Part shown: piece by piece, positions 1-9,948 of the stretch
Layout: every line of letters starts with the position of its first letter
How positions within the stretch are numbered: position 1 is the first letter of the stretch
From: Dipteris shenzhenensis
Taxonomy: Eukaryota; Polypodiophyta; Polypodiopsida; Gleicheniales
Direction: 5' to 3' (one strand)
DNA: 64,000 nucleotides
Assembly: GCA_047967505.1 (NCBI GenBank)
Contig: CM106539.1
The notes under the pieces: generated by a model
What the model was told of the DNA's origin: nothing
Database searches by the model: none
What the model saw: the letters and a program-made list of their open reading frames with translations, nothing else
Position numbers and translations under genes: made by a program

Positions 1-1930
1 GAGCAAAAACCCCTCTAATCCACAAATCTGAAAATCCAAAGTGAAGAAGGGTTCCCTCTAGAAAACCCCAATCTACCCTGTCATATGCTTTTTCAAAATC
101 CAGGAGTAGAATTGCCAGTCTATGGCCCTCATGCATAGCCCACTCAGAAGCCTCCCAAAATGAGAATATGTTATCAAAAATGCTTTTGCCATGGACAAAG
201 CCTGTTTGTGTGTCATGTATAAGATCTGGTAGGATGGGCTACAATCGCAAGCTGATGGCTTTTGCCAAGATCTTATACAAAGTGCCCAGTAAGGTGATCG
301 GTCTCCACTGAGACACTAAAATTCTGCAACCTCCTTTTGGGATAAGATGAATGAGACCCTCTGAGAGTGAGTCCGCCATCTCACCTGAGTCCCAAACGCC
401 CTGCAGGGCTGAGGTGATGTAATCCCCAATCTGATCCCAAAAAATAAAAAAAGAAGAAGGTGTAAGTCCATCTGACCCTAGACAACTATCCTTATGAAGA
501 GCAGTAAGAGCGGTCCTGAACTCTATGTTGGTGAAGCGTGCATCATGTGAGGCTCTCATACCTCTATCCACCAACATACGAATATGCTGCCAAATAACCT
601 GTCTAGCATCATCTCTGGCCTGTGAATCACGATCTGCAGTCAGAAGGGAGGCATAGTAGTCTAAAGCAATCTGTATGACGGCATCTGGATGTGTATGAAG
701 TATCCCGTCTGAGTCAACAAGCTAAGAAACACTCTCTCTATGTCTACACTCTCTCTATGTCTAGGGCTGAGAGTAGAGAAGAACTGCTTGTTGACTCAAC
801 CTCCGACCTGCGTCCAAAAAGACTCTCTGGCGTGAAAGGCATACTTTGTTCTCTGATCTAAAAGTGTCCGCTGATGAGCCCTTGCTGTAGCAAGACGCTC
901 TTGAATCCAAGCATCTGTAGGCCGTTTCTGCTCCTCTCTCTGAAGAGCTGCCAGCTGCTGTCGAATGGCAATCTCTCTCTTGCGAATCTCATCTCTCCTA
1001 ATACTAGTAATAGAATGATAAAAGCTGCTAATGTCAGTGAGGGCTGCAGCCACATCTGACGGGGACGACTACCCACCCTGCAGGTGAGAAACCCAAATCC
1101 GTAGCGCTGCCTATGTGAGGCCTTCCTCTGCGTAGAAGGCATCTGGAATCCTGACACTGGCAGAGCGGCCTCTCGCCTGAGGCTTTGAAACCACTAAAAC
1201 AACCGGAAAATGATCTGAAGTGGACACCCCAGCGTTGATGCATATTGTCCCACCTCTGTCCAGTGCCCAATCATCCACATAAAATTTGTCAATCCGTGCG
1301 TGGATAGGCATCCTTACTCTCCTTTTCGACCAAGAAAACAGAAGAGACACTGAATGAGTGTGAAAAGCATCATCATACCAAACATCTCTGCCACCAAACT
1401 GAAAAAGGAAGGCGTCCCATGCTGCTCTCTCCAGGGAGTAAATGCCACCTTCCCTACCCCCTCTTTTGCCTGAAGGCATCTCAACCATGTTGAAATCGCC
1501 CCCAATAATCCAAGAATTTGCAATATGTGACCAAGAGAGCAACTCCTTCCAAAGGAGGACACGATCCCCTCTCAAGTTGGTAGGCATAAAGGTTAAGGAA
1601 GCCAACCTTACGTCCATCAGTCATCAAAATAACCCACTATGCTCTAGAGGGGACTATGACTCCGTGTCCAATGAGCAAGGGGAGCATCGAAGAAGAGATA
1701 GAAATGCAAATGCCTCCCCTGGTGCCCAAGGCAGGTGACCAAAAAGTATGGCCAGAAAGAAGCTTACCTGACTTGGCACAATCTCTACCATCCAGCTTAT
1801 GCTCTTGGAGCATTAGGATATCAATGGGGCCACCTGAAACACTTGGATGGGGCTCGTTACGAATCAGCTGCCTATGGCAGCAATGAGGTATACCACCGAG
1901 GCCCTGAACGTTCCCACTAATGATCCTCAT
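1..1930 (-). pseudogene. L1-type LINE ORF2 (endonuclease + start of RT), broken and cut by the window edge
   Basis: Reading right to left, an APE-type endonuclease appears at about 1930-1111. It has an N-terminal NVQGLGG motif, LMLQEHKL, then GGDFNMV, RIDKFYV and SDHFPVVL. A linker (about 1053-796) and the start of a reverse transcriptase (577-1) follow, with LIPKGG, WRPITLLGTLYKILAK, TGFVHGKSIFDN and the catalytic LLDFEKAYDRVDW. The element would nick DNA and copy its own RNA at the cut site. It is dead: the frame changes between the two halves of the endonuclease and again before the RT, and a single in-frame TAG at 239-241 replaces the lysine expected in the conserved RLK stretch. The rest of the RT lies beyond the left edge. 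RT wording places it in the plant L1 clade, distinct from families A and B elsewhere here. Confidence 0.85.
729..762. repeat. 17-bp tandem duplication inside the L1 remnant
   Basis: ACACTCTCTCTATGTCT occurs twice in a row. Seventeen is not a multiple of three, so it breaks the ORF2 frame. A 12-bp inverted repeat (GAGTCAACAAGC at 712-723 and its complement at 787-798) flanks the region. Confidence 0.85.
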
Positions 1931-2030
1931 CGATGGGAGGAGGAAGCCAAGTGAAAGGCCCTACCTGACCTGGTGGTGGAGAAAATCCTCTCCTATGAAA
2001 GAGTCCTCCTATCAAGCGGAGGGAAATCAA

Positions 2031-3194
2031 CTAGTGAAAAAAAACCCACTCCAGCAGAGGGGGAAACCATGTCCAATGGAATCCCAATACCCTACTCCCC
2101 CAAGGTAGAGGGTAAAAACTCCTCCTCTGTCTCAAACTCTGCCAAATCTGCCAGTACTGCAAAAGAGTTCCTGTAGAAGGGAACTGGCATAGGAGTGCGA
2201 AGAATCCCTGTACCCGAGGGAGAAGGAGAAAAAACCCCTTACCTCTATCAAGAGGTGAAGTGTGACTAACACAGGGAGGGGGCTGATCAGGAACATCAGT
2301 GATACGACCTGAAGAAATGGGTTGCCCCTCCTGATGAGCAGGTGGAGGGACTAGGGCAACCACATCTACGCCTGCAGGAATATCACCTGCCTGTAACTAA
2401 GAATGGTCCAAGGTGCCTCGTAGAGGTGGCGGAGTATCAGCAACCCTCACAGGCATCCAACGGGGTACTAATCGTACTGTGCACGCTGAAGAAGAGGGTC
2501 CACATCTAGGGGCTGGTTCCGAAGGTCCTAGGCAAGAAGGGGGGCTCTAGTAGCGCGTGTAGACGTAGGAGGAGAAGGCGGAATAAACCGTTTGGGCTTT
2601 TTCTTCTTCCTTGGGCAAACCCTGGCGAAGTGCCCAAGGGTCCTGCAAATCCTGCATTGATCCTGTCTCCTAGCAACCTCGACTCTCTGTTGAAAAAAGG
2701 AACCATCTGGTCGTTGAAGCATAATGTGATCATCTGTAATATCAGGGTCAAAGATGATGACCCTGACTCGTGGCACCCCGTCCGATCTGACAGCCTCTGC
2801 CGTTGAAGAGGGCATGCCGGGGGGGGGGGGGGGATCTCTGTGACCAACCCAAAAGTAGCTCCTATGGACGGTAAGAGTCGATGGTAGACCTGAGGAAGGC
2901 CGGGGAACCTAACGAAAAGTGAGGTAACCCTGCTATCTTCTTCTACTAGATCGAAACCCAAAGTGAAGGGTGTCAAAAAGATCCTCTTGGAGCTCAATGC
3001 CAAAGGACTAGCCATGAGTACTGAACATGCTGACTCTGGAGAATCAAATACCACCTAGAAGAACCCTCGTCCGAGCAGACGATTATCGGTGAGGTGCCTT
3101 GCGAGGTCTCCAAGTAAAGCCAAAAGCATCCAATCCCTAGCCTGTAGCCTGGAGGGGTGGGAACCGTGGATGCGAGCAAAGAGTGAGGTGGCAT
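2031..3194 (-). pseudogene. L1-type LINE ORF1 (DUF4283-like plus CCHC zinc knuckle)
   Basis: Upstream of ORF2 on the same strand, a gag-like ORF1 can be read. About 3054-2840 encodes a DUF4283-like stretch (SLFVRFPGLPQVYHRLLPSI). About 2815-2528 continues the same protein in another frame and holds a zinc knuckle, CRICRTLGHFARVC (CX2CX4HX4C), followed by a basic tail. The frame change falls at a run of 13 G at about 2820-2832, so polymerase slippage or a base-count error there is the simplest cause. A proline-rich tail runs on to about 2031. ORF1 proteins of this type bind element RNA. Ends are approximate. Confidence 0.7.
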
Positions 3195-3404
3195 ACTCCT
3201 GCTCTCAGTCTATCTTCAGCTGCTGAAGCTCGTCTTTGGAAAAGGTAATTGTTTTTGCAGCCGGTGGAAGCGGTCGAGGATTGGCTGAATGGGAACCCAT
3301 TCATCAATCAAGGTAGAATGGCCGACACAAACACGAAGATGCTTTGTCCGTCCGACAATCCTGCTACCAGAGAGAGAAAATCTCTCTCTTGTTCCGTGAA
3401 CAGG

Positions 3405-3958
3405 GGGGGGGGGGGGTTGTGGAGGGAGGGAGGTGGTGAAGCAAAGGCTGAGAAAGGGGCAGAGGGAGGGGCAGAGGGTAGGGGCAGGGGAAGGGAAGGG
3501 AGGCGGGGTAGGGGGAGCGGGGGGTAGGGGCAGGGGAGGGGCAGCGGGGGGGTAGGGAGAGGAGGGCAGAGGGCAGCGGGGTAGGTAGGGAGGGGCGGGT
3601 AGGGGGAGCGGGGTAGGGGGAGCAGGGGGTTAAGGAGGGAGGGGCAGCGGGGGGGTAGGGAGAGGCAGGGAAAGCAGCAAGGGGAGGGGAAGGGGGCGGG
3701 GTAGGGAGGGAGAGGTAGGCAGCAAGAGAGGGAGGGAGGGAAGCGGGAGAGGTAGCGGGGGGGACAGCAGCGGGAGAGGGAGGGAAGGGAGCGGGAGAGG
3801 CAGCAGCGGGTGAGGGGGCAGCAGCCTGGGAGGAGGGGCTGGCAGGGAGAGGAGGAGGGAGGGGAAGGGAAGGGCTGGGAGGGAGGGGAGAGGGGTGCAG
3901 GACAGAGGGCAGTAGGGAGCAGCAGGACGGGGAGCTCAGGAGCCCACTTTCACCTCCT
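3405..3958 (-). repeat. G-rich (C-rich on the LINE coding strand) degenerate repeat
   Basis: About 550 bp of purine-rich degenerate units such as GGGAGGGG(C)AGCGGG. It lies directly 5' of the minus-strand L1 ORF1, so on the coding strand it is a C-rich tract. It resembles in composition and position the C-rich tracts upstream of two family A LINE copies (7878-8520 and 20630-21260). Long ORFs across it are composition artefacts. Confidence 0.8.
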
Positions 3959-3959
3959 A

Positions 3960-4790
3960 AATTTCTCAATACAAGAGCATGAGAAGCACCAGCATGAGGT
4001 GATGTACCAGAAGTTTTTCTGCAGGAAACCTAGCCATGACATCACTAAGTGCAAAAAGCGCATTGCATCTGAAAAGAGGAAGTGGGAGTCAGGTCTTGCA
4101 CTTTCTAGTGCTCCTAGTCCAAATGACAGACATGAGTCATCTAATTTTGCACATGATCAGCATTGGGCTTTTCTTGTTACTTGTCACTATAATCACAGCA
4201 TTCATGATGCTTGCATGACAGTTTGTTATGTTGCTCATGCCTGTTTCTTTGATAGTGGTGCTAGTAAGCACATCACTTCCTACAAGAAGTTATTCAGCTC
4301 ACTTGCAAATGCACCAAAGGGGGGAACAGTTACATGTGCCAATAATTCATCTTATTCAGTAAAAGGCATTGGGCAAGATGCCATTACTTCTGTATCTGGT
4401 GGTCTAGTCACTCTAGACAATGTACTTTATGTACCAGGCATCCGCAAAAACCTCATATCCATTTCAGCCATAGCTACTTGTGGATATCAGGTTCTCTTAT
4501 TCAGTAAAAGGCCAATAATGCATCTTATTCAGTAAAAGGCATTGGGCAAGATGCCATTACTTCTGTATCTGGTGGTCTAGTCACTCTAGACAATGTACTT
4601 TATGTACCAAGCATCCGCAAAAACCTCATATCCATTTCAGCCATAGCTACTTGTGGATATCAGGTTCTCTTTGATAGTGTTAGGTGTGCAGTCTATGATG
4701 CTACAGATGCTTTCACCATGGTGTTGACTGGCACATTGACTAGAGAACTCTATAGACTTAATACATATGACAGATGCTTGGATGATGCTG
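3960..4790 (+). pseudogene. Ty1/copia gag-protease remnant
   Basis: The frame reads a degenerate zinc knuckle (FFCRKPSHDITKCKKR, first cysteine lost) and then the retroviral-type aspartic protease signature FFDSGASKHIT near 4249. After it come NVLYVPGIRKNLISISA and the usual pre-integrase context. No integrase or RT follows: a LINE fragment begins at about 4791. The protein frame ends inside the duplicated segment. A copia polyprotein piece trapped between a G-rich repeat and a LINE. Confidence 0.75.
4338..4672. repeat. 173-bp tandem duplication in the copia remnant
   Basis: 4338-4510 is repeated from 4511, with only two mismatches seen over about 160 bp. The join is not simple: the motif CTTATTCAGTAAAAGG occurs at 4351, 4495 and 4524, so the junction looks like two short jumps within repeated microhomology, as in polymerase template switching. 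Confidence 0.9.
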
Positions 4791-6204
4791 GACTTTGAGG
4801 AGACTTTTGCACTTTCAGGATCCGCCGACAAAGGGCTGGCATTTTGACATCCTGATGAGGCCGACTACCATGTATGCGGCACCTTTTTAGGAGAGTGATC
4901 TTTTCGACAACAGAGTGGACGAGATTTGAGCGGTTACAAGTGATTATGGAGTCTACGATGATTCGGAGTAAGCCCTCAACCCCCCATCAGATAGTACAGA
5001 CAGAGTTTGCCATGACCCCCCTCCAGCTTGATGTCATTTCTCAGACAATGACTTTCCTCCACAAAGTTTGTGGGCCTGTGGCCTTACCTCACTGGAGACA
5101 ACCGAGGCTGGCACTAGAGTCACAGACAGCTAGTAGAGAGCAGGGTTGGTACAGTATGGTATGCACCCAGATCCATATGGTTTGCCAGTCATGGTATTTA
5201 GATGGACCGGCTTCCCCCCTTCTAGGGATGCATCACCCGAGCAGATCCCACGAGATGAGATTAACCGTATCATATAGTTAGATCTCCTCTAGCTCCATAT
5301 GTCTCGAAAGGGGGGGGGGGGGGGGGGACCAATTGTTCCCCACCAAGATTTGGTTCTATCACGGCCACTTCTTTAGAGTATCGGAGCATCAGACCCCAGT
5401 ACCTCAAGGACAGAGGAGTCTCACATGCACTGAGGATTGCCATTGGACAAATGCGAGTCTCGTCCCATTAGCTGAGGATTGAGGCAACGAGAGCTGCAAG
5501 CATACCCAAACTGCAATGGATCTATAGGTTATGCACGCTGGGGGAGTTCAAGATAGAGGAGCATTTCCTATGTGTCTACCCAACATACTATGAAATCCAT
5601 GGATGATATCATTGCCTTTTTTAGGAGGGGCACAGCTTTGGTCCACTCACAATTGATCCACGTCCCAAGGCCAATTCTGCATCAGGCTCTATCTGATTGA
5701 GATGCAACGACACAAAGAGACACTATTGCAAAGTCAGCTCTAGGACATAGCAGAGTGGAGGAGGAAGAGCTAGCTGACATGAGGGCGGTGTGGATCAGTG
5801 GAGAGAGACGACGCGACACTGTCGAGCGAGGGAAATGGAGACCACACATGACACAGAGAGTGACCAAAGCACACACGATCGAGGTTCTGTCCATCTCAGC
5901 TCTCCTCAAAGGAGACCGCCAAAGACGAGGCATCACTCTTGACATAGCCCATTGGATACAAAGTCAAGGAGACCACGGCCTCCGCCACACGATGCAGATC
6001 CGGGATATTTTTGCAGCCCAACGGAGAGCCACCACGGCATAGAGTTTCCGACTTTGAGCTTTCAGTTTTTAAAGTCTCTCAGTTTTCCATTGGGTTAGTT
6101 CAGCATAGCACTCAGCAAGGGCCCTCGCGCACCCTTTGCTTCAACCCACAGAGGCTTGTATATGTTTCTTCTTTTGATGCACTTTGTCCCATAGGCCCGT
6201 GAGT

Positions 6205-6246
<42 letters not shown>
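4791..6246 (+). mobile_element. LINE family A copy, 5'-truncated, with 3' UTR and (CT)n tail
   Basis: Begins in the post-RT thumb region (HFQDPPTKGW, RPTTMYAAPF) and runs through the C-terminal part, including a decayed zinc-binding region near 5525-5590. The 3' UTR contains AGCATAGCACTCAGCAAGGG, shared with the copies ending at 14405, 22286 and, reversed, 36259. It ends in (CT)n at 6209-6245. Several stops and a 15+ G run near 5311-5329 break it. It starts abruptly in a copia remnant, as expected for a truncated target-primed insertion. Confidence 0.8.
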
Positions 6247-6247
<1 letters not shown>

Positions 6248-6757
6248 GTTTGAGGAATTGGATTATGAGGAGATTCCTTTTCCAAACTCCATTTCAGCCA
6301 GTGGTCTTGTATGGCTGTCAAGGATGGGGCGCAACTATAGCGAAAGAAATGTGGAAAAGAATAGAAAGAATTCAGAAAAGGTTCCCAGTAGAAGAGCTAG
6401 GGGTAAGAGTGCAAACTTCCTATCCCATGATTTTGGCAGAAACAGGAATGCTACTGCTTGAGGGTGAAGCAATATGTATCTTGATTTCTTATATGGTCAA
6501 ACTGAAAAAAAACGTGCAGCAACAGAATCCCTTACAAAGTGATGGAAGCCAAAAGCGAAAACGGATTGTTCAAAGAGGCACATAATTGGTTGGAAAGGTG
6601 GGATTCTATTCTCAGAAAGGGGCCATAAAGGACTTTGTGCAGCAAAAAGTGGTGGATTGTGAAGAAAATGTAAGGGGAAAATGGAGTTCTACAAGAAAGA
6701 GGTCAAGAGTTTGCAGCTTTAGACTCAGCTCCCATGACCTTGAGGTAGAGACCCATA
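6247..6757 (+). pseudogene. LINE family B ORF2 fragment, left part
   Basis: Starts right after the (CT)n tail of the previous element. It encodes VLYGCQGWGATIAKEMWKRI and EELGVRVQTSYPMILAETGM. These match the minus-strand family B copy at 33280-33558 (ILYGCPAWAPG, GELGVKAQTPYPILLAEMGM). This is the region after the RT. Its continuation resumes at about 7313, after an inserted fragment. Confidence 0.7.
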
Positions 6758-7312
6758 GAAAGAAAGAAAGAAAGAAATCTTATTAGAGTCTTCGGAAGAC
6801 CGATGGGTCTATGGGAATGAAAGAAAACCTGATACAAATCATAGTAAGGGTGGAGCTACTGAAACGAGCATCATCACCCGTGCTGAATCCTAAGTATGAT
6901 CATACATAATCAAATACATCTGGATGTAACAATGAAAAGAAAAGGACTGGGAGCGGAGCGAAATCCTCCGTATGTCATGTCCCCCTGGCTGGTGCATAGC
7001 TGGTGATGGGACGTTGGTGCCCATCAAGGGGTGTCGTGCGTCTCGGTCTCCTGGACGAGGCTCGACACAAGACCAAAGCCACCGTGACTCCCGTAGGACG
7101 TATCCCAGGTCCAAACAATGACGGGAGGTCCCCCAAAGTGATCTGTGTGTCCCCTCGATGTCTCGTGTGCCGTGCTGCGATCGTAGGGTCGGGGAGAGAC
7201 TGGACGATCAATGTCACTCGATGGGAAGAACTCTGTGATCCTCCTCTGAGAGGTGTATGATGATGTGGCCAAGCCCCGTCGCCTAAGTAAGTACTCTCTA
7301 TGTCGGACAAAC
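6758..7312 (-). mobile_element. LINE family A 3' end inserted into family B
   Basis: A minus-strand, severely 5'-truncated family A copy. Reading right to left: RHREYLLRRRGLATSS, ITEFF, then DTQITLGDLPSLFGPGIRPT. This closely matches the C-terminus of the copy at 25.4-25.7 kb (DTQITLGDIPSLFRVGARPT). The 3' UTR hairpin (AGACC/GGTCT) and a (CTTT)n tail at about 6758-6779 follow. It interrupts family B, so it is the younger insertion. Confidence 0.8.
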
Positions 7313-7844
7313 AACCCCAAACAAGAGAGTCTCTGTAAAATCTGCAAGGGCAGTTTGATTGAGGACGAGCATCACTTTATATAGTGTCATGGATACTCAA
7401 CCATCACATTGATCGGCACAGGATATGTAGATAGTGGTGCTACAAGATCTAATGACCTTTCTCCCCCTCCCAGTATGACAAGTTGGAGCTACATTGATCC
7501 AAATGGTGAAGCATAGGAAGACACTCTTAGCATCTAGGAGTGAGCCCTGACCACCAGGGGTGCTGGTGGATATGCAGCCCTCTCTAGGATCACATATGTA
7601 TGTACTCTCTATTACTAGTTTTCCATCTTTTTTAGTTCTACATGTTTGTAATTTTGTTTTATCACCTTGGGAACTATAGACTGAGTTAGGTAGGTTTACT
7701 TACCCTAGTGCAGTTTGTCATCGTTTTTTCTTGTCTAGTGAGTTATGTCTAGAACTGCCTAGACCTTGTATTTTGTACTTGTCTTTTCTCCAAACCCATA
7801 GATCATAATGGGTTTCCCGTGGACTTTAATACAAGCATTTCATT

Positions 7845-7877
<33 letters not shown>
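7313..7877 (+). pseudogene. LINE family B 3' part with UTR and (CT)n tail
   Basis: Resumes family B after the nested insertion, with a zinc-binding CKICKGSLIEDEHHFI and then a stop where the next residues were due. The rest is a noncoding 3' region ending CGTGGACTTTAATACAAGC and (CT)n at 7848-7877. A family A 5' UTR follows with no gap. Confidence 0.65.
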
Positions 7878-7879
<2 letters not shown>

Positions 7880-8520
7880 CCTCGCAGCTCCCCTCTCCCC
7901 CTCGCAGCCCCTCACCCCCCCCTCGCAGCTCCCCTCACCCCCCCCTCGCAGCTCCCCTCACCCCCCCCTCGCAGCAGCCCCTCTCCCCCTCGCAGCCCCT
8001 CACCCCCCCTCGCAGCTCCCCTCTCCCCCTCGCAGCCCCTCACCCCCCCCTCGCAGCTCCCCTCTCCCCCTCGCAGCCCCTCGCAGCTCACCCCTCCCCC
8101 CCCTCGCAGCCCCCTCTCCCCCTCGCAGCCCCCCTCTCCCCCTCGCAGCCCCTCGCAGCTCACCCCTCCCCCCCCTCGCAGCCCCTCACCCCCCCCTCGC
8201 AGCTCCCCTCTCCCCCTCGCAGCTCACCCCTCCCCCCCCCGCAGCCCCCCTAGCAGCTCACCCCTCCCCCCCTCGCAGCCCCTCACCCCCCCCTCGCAGC
8301 TCACCCCTCCCCCCTCGCAGCCCCTCGCACCCTCGCAGCCCCCCCTCGTAGCCCCTCCCCCCCCTCGCAGCTCCCCCCCCTCGCAGCTCCTCGCCCCCCC
8401 CTCACAGCTCCTCCCCCCCCCCCTCACAGCTCCTCCCCCTCGCAGCGGCTCACCCCGCTCAGACCCTCCCCCTCGCAGCTCAGCCGCTCAGGCCCCCCAC
8501 CCCGCTCACCCGCTCATCGC
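7878..8520 (+). repeat. C-rich tandem array, 5' UTR/promoter-like region of the family A LINE
   Basis: About 640 bp made of roughly 25 units of the type CCCCTCGCAGC(T)CCCCTCAC with runs of 4-10 C. It starts directly at the (CT)n tail of the upstream element and ends about 65 bp before ORF1. The complementary strand could form G-quadruplexes and this strand i-motifs. A matching tract, in the same orientation to its ORF1, sits 5' of the family A copy at 17.0-20.6 kb. This suggests a transcribed 5' UTR or internal promoter rather than chance low complexity. No protein coding is supported. Confidence 0.85.
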
Positions 8521-8586
8521 GCATTGGCAGCGCTCGCCATCTCCTGCTTCTCAATGCCGCCGGTTTCCCGTTTCCCGTAATTAAAC

Positions 8587-9945
8587 ATGGCCGACATCGT
8601 CAAGCATATTACAGAAGGAGCAACAGCAGCAACATCAATGGCCTCCACGACCGACATGCTGCACTATAGTAGAAGAGGACTTGCATCCTCTTCAAAGGAC
8701 AGAGCAGTACCCGCACTTGCCGCACTCCCAGTCGCAGGTACACCGGTTTCAGCTCCACTATCTCATCTTCCGCCCAGCGCAGTGCCCGCACTTGCCGCAC
8801 TCCCAGTCACAGGTACACCGGTTTCAGCCCCATTATCTCATCTTCCACCCATAGCCACCTTGTACCCGCAGTTTTTTTCACCCCTCCCCTCTCAGGTCCC
8901 TTCTTCTCCTACCCCTTCTCCAACTTTAGCCTTCCCCTCCTCTCCATCCTCGGTACCCGCTTTCTCTCCCCCTCTCCAGCCTTCTCCCTCATCCCCGCTA
9001 CCCACCTTACCGGTTTCCCCCCTTTCCCCCCTTTCTCCCTCTCTTTCTCCTTCCATGCCTTGCACTGTTTGTCCTTGCCAACACATCCTACCAGAGCTTC
9101 AGCACTTTCAGACCCACCTCTGAGATGCCCTTCAGATGCTTCACAGGAAGGACGAGACCATTGCTCTACTTACAGCTCAGGTTGCATCTCTTACTGATCG
9201 AGTGACACAGCAGGACCGGGAGATCTTGTCTATTAGAACAGATCTTCAGGTCTTACAGGCGACTCATAGGACTCTTGCTGGAGAGATTCATGGACACACA
9301 GAGCGAGTGCAACAGATCGAGACTCGCGTTCAGCACATAGACACATCTCCCACCACAGCTGCGGTTGAGGAGCGTTTGACCTCCCTTCAGACAGAGGTCC
9401 AGAGAGCCACAGAGTGGGTGGATGTCGTCCGCCGTCAGCCATCACAGCCTCAGAGATCGACTGTATCAGCTACATTGGCCGAGTCACAGCAGAGGGCCAC
9501 AAAGGCCCTCAACATTCGCATTCGTGGTATCTTGCCCTCGGAGACAAAGTCCACGATGACACAGGCTGTGACCTTTGTCTCTCAGACATTGGGAGTACAG
9601 GATCATGGCATAGTAGGAGCATATAGAGTCGGGAGAGATCGTACTAGAGAGCAGCCCCTCATTATCAGATTCAGAGATGCCCAGGCACGTCTAGCTGCCC
9701 TCAGGAGGAGAGGGACACTCAGAGACCACCCACAGATTTCCATGGACGAGGATCTGACTCAGATACAGGTTGAGGAGCGCAAGGCGCTCATGCCTCAGAG
9801 AGACGCAGCCCGAGCTCAGGGCAAGTGGGCAATGATCAGGGATGGCAGACTCATCACAGGCACCTTGAGGCGTGCTCCCACAGTGCCTAGGGATGACAGA
9901 CCAGCAGATATGGCCCCACCTCCACCTCCTGCTCCGACCGCCTGA
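8587..9945 (+). CDS. LINE family A ORF1 protein (coiled coil + RRM-like), one internal stop
   Basis: Starts at an ATG with good context (A at -3, G at +4). Residues 1-178 are Pro/Ser/Ala-rich, with a 31-residue near-repeat around ALAALPV(A/T)GTPVSAPLSH. An in-frame TGA (9121-9123) interrupts. The same frame then continues with a coiled coil (about 9136-9400), an RRM-like block (ALNIRIRGIL, IVGAYRVGR, PLIIRFRDAQARL) and a C-terminal domain ending KWAMIRDGRLITG. It finishes in a proline tail just before TGA at 9943. This is the order of L1-type ORF1p, an RNA-binding chaperone. The first TGA may be a decay mutation, or ORF1 may start at the in-frame ATG at 9136. The frame is the same as that of ORF2. 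Confidence 0.8.
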
Positions 9946-9948
9946 CGG
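9943..9948 (+). promoter_or_regulatory. ORF1/ORF2 stop in a readthrough-type context (TGA CGG)
   Basis: ORF1 ends in TGA and ORF2 continues in the same frame from the next codon. No ATG occurs in that frame before the endonuclease motifs; the first is near 10483, well past them. UGA followed by CGG is a known leaky context in some plant RNA viruses (tobravirus type). That ORF2 is made by readthrough is inference. Confidence 0.55.

Noticed and set aside
7878-8520. CRISPR-like regular repeat array
   Set aside because: Units are irregular, have no unique spacers and sit in a plant LINE 5' region.
7878-8584. Long open frames (over 250 codons, Pro/Ser-rich) on both strands of the C-rich array
   Set aside because: Several frames are open at once because the repeat lacks stop triplets. 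The same happens at 3364-3969 and 20595-21305. No conserved coding frame.
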